Assembly: GCA_022824025.1 (NCBI GenBank)
Contig: JAJEBF010000022.1
Coordinates: forward strand, 62,001 to 126,000
Source of the DNA: Caldilineaceae bacterium
GTDB taxonomy: Bacteria; Chloroflexota; Anaerolineae; Caldilineales; Caldilineaceae
Direction: 5' to 3'
DNA length: 64,000 nucleotides
How positions within the stretch are numbered: position 1 is the stretch's first letter; every line of letters starts with the position of its first letter. Below are positions 45,382-53,268 of this stretch, one piece after another. The notes under the pieces are model-generated. The model did not search any database and was not told where the DNA came from. It worked only from the letters and a program-made list of their open reading frames with translations. Made by a program: the position numbers and the translations under genes.

Positions 45382-46687
45382 CGCGGCGGGGTTCGATGCG
45401 GGCGAGGTAGAGGCAGACGGCGAGGAGGAGGAGGGCCATTGAATAGTTGATGCCGAGGGCGGTCTGGAAGCTCCAGAGGTCGGAGAAGACGGCGGTCCAG
45501 AGGGGCGGGAGCATGGTGCCGATGGTCATGGCGACGTTGAGGACGCCGGTGACGGAACCGCTGTGCTGGGGGTAGAGGCGGGAGCCGTATGCGAGAGCGG
45601 TGGGGAAGAGGCCGGAGAGGGTGAGGCCGGTGAGGAAGATGCCGATGACGAGGGGCGCGGCCGTCGTGCTGAAGACGACGAGGGGATAGGTGAGGACGAG
45701 GCCGGCGGAGAGGATGAGGAGGGTAGCTCCGTAGCCGAGGCGTTCGGCGTAGGCGGCGCAGAGAAAGCGGCCGGCGGTGAGTGCGACATAGAAGACGGAG
45801 ATCATGGAGATGGAGTAGAAGGTGGAGAGGCCGGCGGACTCCTGCATGAAGAGTGCTACCCAGCCGAGCAGGCTGAAGGCGACGCCGTTGTAGATGAAGG
45901 CGATGAGGAAGAGGGCGAGAAAACCGGCGTTACGCAGCATGCCCCAGTTGGAAGCCAGGATATCGCGCAGCGTGTCCCAAGCAGAAGAGAGAATTGATGT
46001 GCCGGCCTCGCCTTGCGAGGTCTTTTGATGTTGTGGGTCGCGGCCCGGTTCGTCCTGGTCCGGCGCGGGCGCGGCGGGCTGTGGCGGCGGGTTGATCCTG
46101 CGGTAGAGCAGGAGTGAGCCGGCGCCATAGATGAGCCAGATGATGCCGGTGGCGGCGATTGTCCAGCGCCAGGGGACGCCCTGTTCGAGGACGACGCCGA
46201 AAACGAGGGGGGAGAATGTTGCGCCGACGGCGTAGACGCCGTGGAGAACGTTGAGGGCGCGGGCGCGGCTGTCGCGGTTCGCGTCGGCGACCATGGCGTT
46301 GATGCCGGTGGTGAGGGAGGCCTGGACGATGCTGATCAGGGCAAAGCCGGCGAGGAACAGGAGCCAGAGGCCGGCGCCGGCGACCAGCACCATGGAGGCG
46401 GCGAGCGCGAGCGCGGCGATCCAGACGAGCTTGCTGTAGCCGAGGTGGTCGGAGGCGATGCCGGCGAGGAGGTTGCCGAGAATGCCGCCGACGGCGCGGG
46501 CCGGGAAGATGAGGCCGATTGCGGTCAGGGTCAGGCCGGTGGCCATGTACTCGTCGGTGATGAAGGGCATCACGGACGGGATGAGGACCGCGGCGGTACC
46601 GATGAAGAAATAGCCGGTCAGGCCGAGTGCGGTGACGGGCAGGGCGGTCGCGGCCGGCGCGAGGGTGGCGCGATTCAGTTTTGCCAT
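45374..46687 (-). CDS. Major facilitator superfamily transporter
   Basis: A 437-residue protein with about twelve membrane helices and a central cytoplasmic loop (residues ~205-250, rich in Pro, Glu and Gln). The MFS cytoplasmic motif appears as GILGNLLAGIASDHLGYSKL in the first half; the second half has AGRFLCAAYAERLGYG. The frame runs on upstream, but ATG at 46687 (MAKLNRATLAP) is the sensible start and overlaps the preceding permease stop by 13 bases, so it probably belongs to the metal transport operon. Substrate not readable. Confidence 0.85.
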   Translation of the reverse strand: MAKLNRATLAPAATALPVTALGLTGYFFIGTAAVLIPSVMPFITDEYMATGLTLTAIGLIFPARAVGGILGNLLAGIASDHLGYSKLVWIAALALAASMVLVAGAGLWLLFLAGFALISIVQASLTTGINAMVADANRDSRARALNVLHGVYAVGATFSPLVFGVVLEQGVPWRWTIAATGIIWLIYGAGSLLLYRRINPPPQPAAPAPDQDEPGRDPQHQKTSQGEAGTSILSSAWDTLRDILASNWGMLRNAGFLALFLIAFIYNGVAFSLLGWVALFMQESAGLSTFYSISMISVFYVALTAGRFLCAAYAERLGYGATLLILSAGLVLTYPLVVFSTTAAPLVIGIFLTGLTLSGLFPTALAYGSRLYPQHSGSVTGVLNVAMTIGTMLPPLWTAVFSDLWSFQTALGINYSMALLLLAVCLYLARIEPRRAN

Positions 46688-48192
46688 GTAGATGGTTCTC
46701 CCACGCTTTCGTTGGTGAGCTGTGTCTGTCTGAAGCGGTTGGCGTAGGTCTCGCCGCGGTCGGTGAGGGAGACGAGATCGGCCTCGATGCGCACGAGACT
46801 GCGCGCACGCAGTTGGCGTAGTGTACGCTGCATTTTCTGCGGTGTCCAACGGAAGTGGCGGTAGAGGGTCGAGACGGCCAACTCCTCGCCGGCGGCGGGG
46901 CTGCCCTGGTGGTGGTGGATGTGGCCGAGGACGACCTGGTGATCGAAGCTGCGGCGCTGCCTGCGGCGGCGCAGCATGGTTGAGACCAGTCCGTATTTGG
47001 GCGAAAAGACCCAGGCGGCGAGAAAGAAGATGAAGGTCATCAGCACCATGGAGGCGGAGATGGATGAATCCCACTGTTCACTGAGGCCGAGGTCGAAGAG
47101 GTCGTTCAGCATGGCAAGAGTGCCGCTAATGTTCACCACGCCCAGCAGGTTGCCGCGGGCGAGGTCGTAGCCGGTGTAGGCGCTGAGCGCGCCGATGAGC
47201 GAGCTGTAGGCCAGAATGCGGGGCAGGCGGTCGGTGAGGAGGTAGGCGGCGGCGGGCGGGATGATAAAGAAGGCGACGACGAGAATGGAGCCGACAGCGT
47301 CGAACGCGCCGACGGCCACGAGGCTGACAAGGACCATGAGGCCGTAGTGGAGGAGGGAGGGGCGGAAGCCGAGCGCGGCCGCGAGGGTCGGGTCGAAGGT
47401 CGAGAGTTTGAGCTCTTTGTAGAAGAGAATGATGGCGAGAAGGGTGAGCAGTGTCAGCACGGCCATGACGGTGATCGACTTGGGCCAGAAGACGAGGACG
47501 GGCTCCAGCCGGGTGAAGCCGGCCTGCCAGGCCTGGGCCGGGCTGTAATCGCCGCAGTTGGTGCAGATCTCGGTGAACTCGGCTTTGTCGTCCCGGGGGC
47601 TGATGCCCAGATCGCGGCAGTTCGTGCACTGGCGCGTCGTCTCTGCGCGGGGGTCGTCGGGGGTGATGGTGACGGATTCGCAGCCGCTGAGGCAGTGGCT
47701 GTTGGTGTTGGCCCAGGCGACGCCGATTTCGCCGACCATGACGGAGTCTTCGTCGAGATGCACGTCGCTGACGACGCGGGAGACGAGGATGACGGCGATG
47801 GCGAAGAGAAGGGGGAAGGCGAGGCCGAGGGCGGCATCCTGTTTGACGAGCCCGGAGCGGTAGATGAGCTCGGTGAGGAGGACGGTGGCCACGCCGGCGG
47901 CGGCCGCGCCGACGATGAGCCAGACGGAGGAGAGATCTGGCCGCTGGCCGAAGACAGAGCCCATAAGGATGAAGGCGACGACGATGCCGAGGAGCACGGT
48001 GTGGCTGATGGCGTCGCTGGTAAGGGACATGCCGCGCAGGAGCAGGAATGTGCCCAGCAGCGAGCCGGATACGGCGATGAGGCTGCCGACGATAGTGGCG
48101 GTATGCTGGGGGTTGCGCAGAAAGGCGTTGAGCTCTTCGCGGGCGACGAAGTTCAGGAGTAGCTGGATGATGAGTTCTTCGAGTTGAAACAT
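46675..48192 (-). CDS. Metal ABC permease with Cys-rich insert and C-terminal winged helix
   Basis: A 505-residue ABC-3 family permease for Mn, Zn or Fe (RGMSLTSDAISHTVLLGIV, GLVKQDAALGLAFP, ELKLSTFDPTLAAALGF). Two features are unusual. First, a hydrophilic insert at about residues 160-225 has C167, C171, C189, C192, C210 and C213 (CLSGC, CTNC, CTNC), a possible metal site. Second, about 80 extra residues at the C-terminus (VVLGHIHHHQGSPAAGEELA to LVSLTDRGETYANRF) form a predicted winged helix. It is the distal permease of the operon. Confidence 0.88.
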   Translation of the reverse strand: MFQLEELIIQLLLNFVAREELNAFLRNPQHTATIVGSLIAVSGSLLGTFLLLRGMSLTSDAISHTVLLGIVVAFILMGSVFGQRPDLSSVWLIVGAAAAGVATVLLTELIYRSGLVKQDAALGLAFPLLFAIAVILVSRVVSDVHLDEDSVMVGEIGVAWANTNSHCLSGCESVTITPDDPRAETTRQCTNCRDLGISPRDDKAEFTEICTNCGDYSPAQAWQAGFTRLEPVLVFWPKSITVMAVLTLLTLLAIILFYKELKLSTFDPTLAAALGFRPSLLHYGLMVLVSLVAVGAFDAVGSILVVAFFIIPPAAAYLLTDRLPRILAYSSLIGALSAYTGYDLARGNLLGVVNISGTLAMLNDLFDLGLSEQWDSSISASMVLMTFIFFLAAWVFSPKYGLVSTMLRRRRQRRSFDHQVVLGHIHHHQGSPAAGEELAVSTLYRHFRWTPQKMQRTLRQLRARSLVRIEADLVSLTDRGETYANRFRQTQLTNESVGEPSTWQN

Positions 48193-48203
48193 TGAAGGGC
48201 AGA

Positions 48204-48230
48204 GGTCAGTGGTTAGTGGTCAGTGGTCAG
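48204..48230. repeat. Dispersed intergenic phrase GTGGTCAGTGG, copy 3
   Basis: GGTCAGTGGTTAGTGGTCAG then TGGTCAG, between the two metal permease genes. Confidence 0.65.
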
Positions 48231-48252
48231 TAACTTCGCCGGCTTGCCGCGG

Positions 48253-49623
48253 TTAGGATGTTGGTGGGGTGGCGGCGTTGCGGATGGTGTCGAGTTTGTA
48301 TTCGAGTTTGGCGACGGCCTCGGGGGGGAGGAGGTTGGCGATGGGCTGCTGGCGGTCTTCGGCGATGATGGGCAGGGAGAGGTCGTCGGCGTACTGGCGG
48401 TAGAGGGCCCAGAGCTGGTGGTTGCGGTCGTCCTGGGCGGCGGCTTCGATGCCGGCGCGGGTGAGCATCCAGGCTCCGTTGCGGCGCTGTGCCTGGCCGC
48501 GGGTCTGGAGCTGGCGGAGGCCCTCTCTGGCGGTGGCGCCGCGCACGCCCAAGAGGAAGGATTCGGGGGCGGGCGAGTCGGCGCGGCCGTGGTCGAGGGC
48601 GTAGTGGTAGAGATCCTGCAACATGGTCTGGGCGGCGAAGCGGCGGCTGTCGCTGCGCTGGCGCAGGAGCGTCCAGAGGAGGCCGCGGCCGGGTGCGAAG
48701 CCGAGGGATACGGCCACCAGGAGGAAGGCGACCACCACGATGAGCGGGCCTGTGGGAATATCGGCGTCGACGGCGCTGGTGATTGCGCCGACGCCGCCGG
48801 CGAATGCGCCGAATACGGCGGCGAGGATGACCATCTGGCCGAGCTGGTTGGTCCACTGGCGGGCGGCGATGCCGGATGCGATCAGCATGCCGACCATGAG
48901 GATGACACCGGCCAGCTGCAGGCCGAGCACGATGGCGACGACGATGAGGGTGGAGAGGAGCATGTTGAGGAGGTTGACGCGGAAACCGCTGGCTCCGGCG
49001 AACTCGGGGTCGAAGGTGATGAGTTTGAGCTCTTTCCAGAAGAGGGCGAGCACAGTGAAGGAGACGGCGCCGACGACCGCGATGAGGCGGACGTCGCGTT
49101 CAATGATGGCGGCGGCCTGGCCAAAGATAAAGGTGTCGAGGCCGGCCTGGCTGGCGTCCGGGCGGGCCTGGATGTAGACGAGGAGGGCGATGCCGGCGGC
49201 GAACCAGGCGGCGAGGACGATGCCCATGGCGGCGTCCTGCTTGATGCGGGTGGTGGCGGTGACGAGGCGGATGAAGAGGACGCCGAGCCAGCTGGTGACG
49301 CCGGCGCCGATCAGGAGCAGGCCGAGGTCGCGTCCAGCGAGGAGAAAGGCGATGGCAACGCCGGGCAGGGCGGCGTGGGATAGAGCGTCGCCGAGGAGGC
49401 TCTGGCGGCGCAGGACGGCGAAACAGCCGAGGACGCCGCTGACGATGCCGAGCAGCGCGCCGCCGAGGGCGACGGTACGCAGCGTGTAGTCGTATTCGAC
49501 ATGGAGGAAGAGCTGGCTGAAGGGAATAAACAGCGCGGCGACGAGAGCGGTGGCTGCGATGAGGAGCCAGATGCGCTGGTCGGAACTGCGGTTTTTTGTG
49601 GTGAGCGCGTCGGTTTTGGTCAT
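48253..49623 (-). CDS. Metal ABC permease with C-terminal DtxR-like domain
   Basis: A 456-residue ABC-3 permease (RRQSLLGDALSHAALPGVAIA, KELKLITFDPEFAGASGF, GVILMVGMLIASGIAARQW) whose C-terminal ~140 residues read as a winged helix plus a helical dimerisation-type segment (GATAREGLRQLQTRG, DDRNHQLWALYRQYADDLSL) reminiscent of DtxR/MntR regulators. It may sense metal in the cytoplasm or be a fusion remnant. With the next gene it forms the channel of the importer. Confidence 0.88.
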   Translation of the reverse strand: MTKTDALTTKNRSSDQRIWLLIAATALVAALFIPFSQLFLHVEYDYTLRTVALGGALLGIVSGVLGCFAVLRRQSLLGDALSHAALPGVAIAFLLAGRDLGLLLIGAGVTSWLGVLFIRLVTATTRIKQDAAMGIVLAAWFAAGIALLVYIQARPDASQAGLDTFIFGQAAAIIERDVRLIAVVGAVSFTVLALFWKELKLITFDPEFAGASGFRVNLLNMLLSTLIVVAIVLGLQLAGVILMVGMLIASGIAARQWTNQLGQMVILAAVFGAFAGGVGAITSAVDADIPTGPLIVVVAFLLVAVSLGFAPGRGLLWTLLRQRSDSRRFAAQTMLQDLYHYALDHGRADSPAPESFLLGVRGATAREGLRQLQTRGQAQRRNGAWMLTRAGIEAAAQDDRNHQLWALYRQYADDLSLPIIAEDRQQPIANLLPPEAVAKLEYKLDTIRNAATPPTS

Positions 49624-49684
49624 GTTGGTTGAAGTGTTTAGTAGTCAGTTATTCGTTTTTAGTGAACTGCTGAGTAGGCGGAGA

Positions 49685-49721
49685 ACACCTTTTTGTCCAC
49701 GGAGGGCCACGGAGAAAGACC
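49685..49721. repeat. Dispersed intergenic phrase TTTGTCCACGAAGGG, copy 1
   Basis: CACCTTTTTGTCCACGGAGG and GCCACGGAGAAAGACC in the gap upstream of the second permease. Related phrases occur at 56716-56780 and 57900-57975. Confidence 0.6.
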
Positions 49722-49762
49722 ATTCTTGATTGGCTGGGGGTCATAAGGAGTGCCGGTCATCT

Positions 49763-50557
49763 TTATTCTTCTTCGAGGCCGGCGATGCGCTGGCCTTCCT
49801 GGAGGTAGGCGACGCGGCCGCCGTAGGTGCGGCGCAGGTTGTCGGGCGTGTAGGTTTCGGCGATGGGGCCGGTTGCGACGATTTCGACGTTGAGCAGGGT
49901 GACCCAGTCGAAGTATTCGGGGGCGGTTTGCAGGTCGTGGTGGACGACGACGACGGTTTTGCCGCGGGCGCGCAGCTCGCGCAGGATGGCGATGATGGCG
50001 CGTTCGGTGACGGCGTCGACGGCGGCGAAGGGCTCGTCCATGAGATAGATGCGGGCGTCCTGGACGAGGGCGCGGGCGAGGAAGGTGCGCTGTTGCTGGC
50101 CGCCGGAGAGCTGGCTGATCTGGCGGTCGGCGAAATCCTGCATGCCGACCTGCTCAAGGGCGTGCATAGCTGTGTTGAGTTCGCTCTGGCCGGGCCGCCG
50201 GATCCAGCCCAAACGGCCATAGAGGCCCATGGTGACGACGTCGAGCACGGTGGTGGGGAAGTCCCAGTCGACGCTGCCGCGCTGGGGGACGTAGCCGACG
50301 AGGCCGCGCACCTGTTCGTAGGGCTGGCCGTAGAACTGGACCGTGCCGGCGGCGCGGGGGATGAGCTTGAGGGCCGCTTTGATGAGCGTGCTCTTGCCTG
50401 CTCCGTTGGGGCCGATGATGGCCATGAGGACGCCTTCGGGCACATGCAGATCGATATCCCAGATAGCGGGTTTGCCGCTGTAGGCGACGGTCAGGTCGTC
50501 GATCTCCATGGCCGGATTCGAGTCGTTACGCGGGCCGTTTCCGCTGAGGGCGCTCAC
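49763..50557 (-). CDS. Metal ABC transporter ATPase (ZnuC/MntA type)
   Basis: A 264-residue ABC ATPase: Walker [10 protein letters not shown] at about residues 43-51, signature [15 protein letters not shown], Walker [13 protein letters not shown] and switch histidine VVVHHDL. Length and motifs fit manganese/zinc/iron import ATPases. It lies between the solute-binding protein gene upstream and the two permease genes downstream, all on one strand. Confidence 0.95.
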   Translation of the reverse strand: MSALSGNGPRNDSNPAMEIDDLTVAYSGKPAIWDIDLHVPEGVLMAIIGPNGAGKSTLIKAALKLIPRAAGTVQFYGQPYEQVRGLVGYVPQRGSVDWDFPTTVLDVVTMGLYGRLGWIRRPGQSELNTAMHALEQVGMQDFADRQISQLSGGQQQRTFLARALVQDARIYLMDEPFAAVDAVTERAIIAILRELRARGKTVVVVHHDLQTAPEYFDWVTLLNVEIVATGPIAETYTPDNLRRTYGGRVAYLQEGQRIAGLEEE

Positions 50558-50739
50558 TTCAGTTTACTCCTTACAGGGGCGCGGGTTGTTGCCGGGCATC
50601 GCCGGTTTCGCGGGTTCACGCCGCGCAGCGGCGGCAGGACGAGCGGGCTCTGGCGCGCTGGCGGCGGATAGGGACCGGTCGCGCTCCCGGGGGAATGAGC
50701 GCGACCTTGACGAACAAGGGATTCACCGCTGTCCGGCCG

Positions 50740-51900
50740 TCAGTTCTCTTCAGTTTCACAGTCGACCATGAGCAACGTCTCTGGCGGCGCCGTGGCGATG
50801 GCAGCCGGCCATTCGGGGATGGAGGCGGGCGCGCCGGCGCACTGGTAGGACTGCAGGATGGTGTAGACATTTGCGGCGATCATGCCGATGTAGGCGCCGG
50901 GGAAAGTTCCGGGTCTGCCCATGGCGTCGGAGTAGAGTTCGCGCACGCCGACGCGGACGGCTCCGCCTTCGGCTTCAATGGCGGCCTGGACCGCTTCGAT
51001 CGTATCGGGCGAGATGCTGCTCTCGACGAAAAGGACGGGGATCCCCTGCTCGACGACGAACTGGGCGGTGCGCTGGATGTCGCCGACGCCGGTCTCGTCC
51101 TCGGTGCTGATGCCCTGGATGCCGGCCATGCGCCAGCCGAAGGCCGCGCCAAAGTATTGGAAGGCGTCATGGGAAGTGACGAGGTAGCGTTGGGCTTCGG
51201 GCACGGAACGCATGCCTTCGCTGGCCCAGGCGAAGAGCGCGCGCAGCTGCTCGTTGTAAACCTGGGCATGGGCGGTGTAGGCGGCGGCATTGTCCGGATC
51301 GAGTTCGGCCAGAGTTTGTGCCAGGTCGGCGGCGGTGATCTCCCAGTTGCGGGGGTCGAACCAGAAGTGGGGGTCGTCGGCTCCGGATTGGGTCTGGTCG
51401 GCGCCATAGCCGCCGATGATGAAGCCGCCGTCTTTGACCGGTTTGGAGAGGCTGTAGATCGGTGTGCCCTGTTCGCGCAGGGCTTCGAAGACGGCGTCGA
51501 ATTGGCCCTCGAGATGGAGGCCGCTGTAGATGACCATATCGGCGGCGTTCATGGCGCGAATGTCGGATTCGGTGGGCTGGTAGAGATGGGGGTCGACGCC
51601 GGCGCCCATGAGGGGCGTGATTTCGATGCCGGCGACGCCGTCGGTGAGGACCCTGGAGAGGTCGCTGGCCTGGGTGGTGGTGGCGACGATGCGGAAGGTT
51701 CCGTCGGCGCGCACGGAGGCGGATGCGGAGGGATCCGGTTGGGTCTGTTGTACGGCGGCGGCTTCGACGACGGCGGGCTCCCGGTTACGGTTGCAGGCTG
51801 TGACGAGGAGCGCGGCGAGCAGGAGCAGGAAGACGACGGGCGCCTTTCTGACGTGCGCTATGGATGGCTGGAATGATTGCGAAGGTGTGATTGTGTTCAA
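50740..51900 (-). CDS. Metal ABC solute-binding lipoprotein (TroA/MntC/ZnuA family)
   Basis: A 386-residue cluster A-I binding protein. Signal peptide with lipobox LLVTAC (C36). Likely metal ligands: H in MGAGVDPHLYQPTESDI, H in DDPHFWFDPRNW, then VTSHDAFQYFGAAFGW and a Glu/Asp in GISTEDETGVGD or LFVESSISPD. The set His-His-Glu-Asp is typical for manganese or iron binders, while zinc binders carry a His-rich loop, which is absent here. First gene of the operon, behind a DtxR-type operator. Confidence 0.93.
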   Translation of the reverse strand: MNTITPSQSFQPSIAHVRKAPVVFLLLLAALLVTACNRNREPAVVEAAAVQQTQPDPSASASVRADGTFRIVATTTQASDLSRVLTDGVAGIEITPLMGAGVDPHLYQPTESDIRAMNAADMVIYSGLHLEGQFDAVFEALREQGTPIYSLSKPVKDGGFIIGGYGADQTQSGADDPHFWFDPRNWEITAADLAQTLAELDPDNAAAYTAHAQVYNEQLRALFAWASEGMRSVPEAQRYLVTSHDAFQYFGAAFGWRMAGIQGISTEDETGVGDIQRTAQFVVEQGIPVLFVESSISPDTIEAVQAAIEAEGGAVRVGVRELYSDAMGRPGTFPGAYIGMIAANVYTILQSYQCAGAPASIPEWPAAIATAPPETLLMVDCETEEN

Positions 51901-51970
51901 CTTGATGGGACCCCGGGGGACGTAAATTCAAATGTCTAAAAAATATTTTTATTCGCAACTAAATCTTTAA

Positions 51971-51984
51971 TAAGGATAGCCTAA
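51971..51984. promoter_or_regulatory. DtxR-family operator (iron/manganese box)
   Basis: TAAGGATAGCCTAA (complement TTAGGCTATCCTTA) is a near-match to the DtxR/IdeR consensus TTAGGnTAGCCTAA, and is imperfectly palindromic. It overlaps the -10 of the promoter on the minus strand, so a metal-loaded repressor would block it. Confidence 0.7.
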
Positions 51985-52001
51985 TAATCTGTTGTTGTCA
52001 A
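51973..52001 (-). promoter_or_regulatory. Promoter of the metal importer operon
   Basis: On the minus strand TTGACA (51996-52001), a 17-base spacer and TATCCT (51973-51978). It lies about 75 bases before the solute-binding protein start, in an A+T-rich stretch. Confidence 0.7.
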
Positions 52002-52097
52002 GGGGTTAAGGAAGTTTTGGTGTCCGATGGCTGTATGGACGGGGATTTGGGGGGATGGGTTCTGATTTGTGGGCGAGCGGCGGGGGGACTGCGGGGG

Positions 52098-52112
52098 TTA
52101 GTGGTCAGTTGG
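52098..52112. repeat. Dispersed intergenic phrase GTGGTCAG, copy 4
   Basis: TTAGTGGTCAGTTGG, matching the phrase at 45347-45381 and 48204-48230. Confidence 0.55.
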
Positions 52113-52189
52113 TGGCGGGACGGGGCATTGCGTATGGGCGGCTATTTTGCGGAGCGTTGGCGTAGGCGCGATCCGGCAGGTCGGGGGCG

Positions 52190-52588
52190 TCAGCCTTTGG
52201 CGGTCTTGCTATCGGCCTCCACCTCGGCGAGACGCATGCGCAGGGCTTCTTCCAGCAGCGGCGCCGGCAGGTCGGCGCCCGGTTTGAGATGAAGGGTAGC
52301 GCCTGAAGTCCGGATGCCAGCTGCCTTGAGCTGGTCCTTCAGGACGGCCGGTATGTCATAGCTTATGGTATGCAGGGCGCAGTGGCGCTTGGCGGCCGAC
52401 ATGGCAACGAATTCCGTCTTGAGGCGGAAGATCGGCATCTTGTAGTTGACGCGTTCGGTGCAGTCGGGCGCGACGGACTTGATGATGGCCCGCAGCTGCG
52501 CGAGCGTTTTCCGGAATTCGGGGGCTTGCTCTGCCAGGTATTGGTCTATTTCGTGGGGGGCGTGTCGGTTTGGGTTGGGCTTACTCAT
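52190..52588 (-). CDS. DUF1801-like (YdhG/YjbR-type) protein
   Basis: A 132-residue protein: HEIDQYLAEQAPEFRKTLAQLRAIIKSVAPDCTERVNYKMPIFR (as three phrases) and HCALHTISYDIPAVL, typical of DUF1801 proteins. Function unknown. The ATG at 52588 overlaps the upstream gene by 8 bases, so the two are co-transcribed. Confidence 0.8.
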   Translation of the reverse strand: MSKPNPNRHAPHEIDQYLAEQAPEFRKTLAQLRAIIKSVAPDCTERVNYKMPIFRLKTEFVAMSAAKRHCALHTISYDIPAVLKDQLKAAGIRTSGATLHLKPGADLPAPLLEEALRMRLAEVEADSKTAKG

Positions 52589-53057
52589 TTCGGAACGCTT
52601 TCTCCAATTCGGCGATATTGAGTTTTTGCATTTTGAGAAGAGCGGCGGTGACCCGTTCCACGGCCTCGGTGTCGTCGCTGGCCAGCATTGGGCCGAGGGC
52701 TGCCGGCACAACTTGCCAGGAGACGCCGAAGCGGTCGGTAAGCCAGCCGCACTGGCTTTCCTGGCCGCCGTCGGAGGTGAGGCGCTGCCAAAGGGTGTCG
52801 ACTTCGCGCTGGTCGGCGCAGTTGATTTGGAGCGACATGGCGGGGCTGTGGGTGAAGTGGGGGCCGCCGTTGATGATGCAGAATGTCTGGCCGGCCAGTT
52901 CGAACTCGGCGGTCATGATGTCGCCGGGCTTGCCCATACCGGTTTTCGTGTAGCGGGTGATGCGGGTGACGCGGGCGTCTTCGAAGCAGGAGGTGTAGAG
53001 GTCGAGCGCTTCTTCGACGCGTCCGTCGAACCAGAGGTTGGTGACGATTTTCTGCAT
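52581..53057 (-). CDS. PhnB-like VOC family protein
   Basis: A 158-residue PhnB-type 3-demethylubiquinone-like VOC protein: MQKIVTNLWFDGRVEEALDLYTSCFEDARV, MTAEFELAGQTFCIINGGPHF and CGWLTDRFGVSWQVVP. It is the most common signature of this enzyme-like family whose natural substrates are mostly unknown. It precedes the DUF1801 gene. Confidence 0.85.
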   Translation of the reverse strand: MQKIVTNLWFDGRVEEALDLYTSCFEDARVTRITRYTKTGMGKPGDIMTAEFELAGQTFCIINGGPHFTHSPAMSLQINCADQREVDTLWQRLTSDGGQESQCGWLTDRFGVSWQVVPAALGPMLASDDTEAVERVTAALLKMQKLNIAELEKAFRNE

Positions 53058-53061
53058 TTGG

Positions 53062-53103
53062 CTATGTTCCGCCGGGCAGGTTGATGACGTAGGAGGTCAG
53101 TGA
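53062..53103 (-). pseudogene. 3'-end fragment of a SnoaL-like gene, next to truncated DUF4276
   Basis: The minus strand reads SLTSYVINLPGGT-stop. It matches NTMTSYVISLTGGE at the C-terminus of the SnoaL-like gene at 54551-54940, and the DNA phrase TGATGACGTAGGAGGTCA is shared (53081-53098 region and 54571-54588 region). It follows directly on the TGA that ends the shortened DUF4276 gene, marking a recombination joint. Confidence 0.7.
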
Positions 53104-53268
53104 TCAGGTGGTGAGGCCGCCTCTATACTTGGCGCCGCGCTTCGTTCGCGTTGTAACGACACGGGCACTCACGCCGATTGAAAAATAGCTCAGGTGTGGC
53201 TTCAATGTTTGATTTACAAAGGTCTCTTCGGTCTGTCCTTCCACAATGATGTTCAGCCTCACGTACAT
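53104..53268 (-). pseudogene. DUF4276 protein, truncated to 54 residues
   Basis: MYVRLNIIVEGQTEETFVNQ keeps the Toprim-like Glu of DUF4276, followed by VSARVVTTRTKRGAKYRGGL, then TGA. Normal DUF4276 proteins have about 200 residues and a D-x-D motif, both missing here. The ATG overlaps the stop of the ATPase gene (TGATG), the same order and coupling as the pair at 21446-23280. The effector of this second module is therefore broken. Confidence 0.8.
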
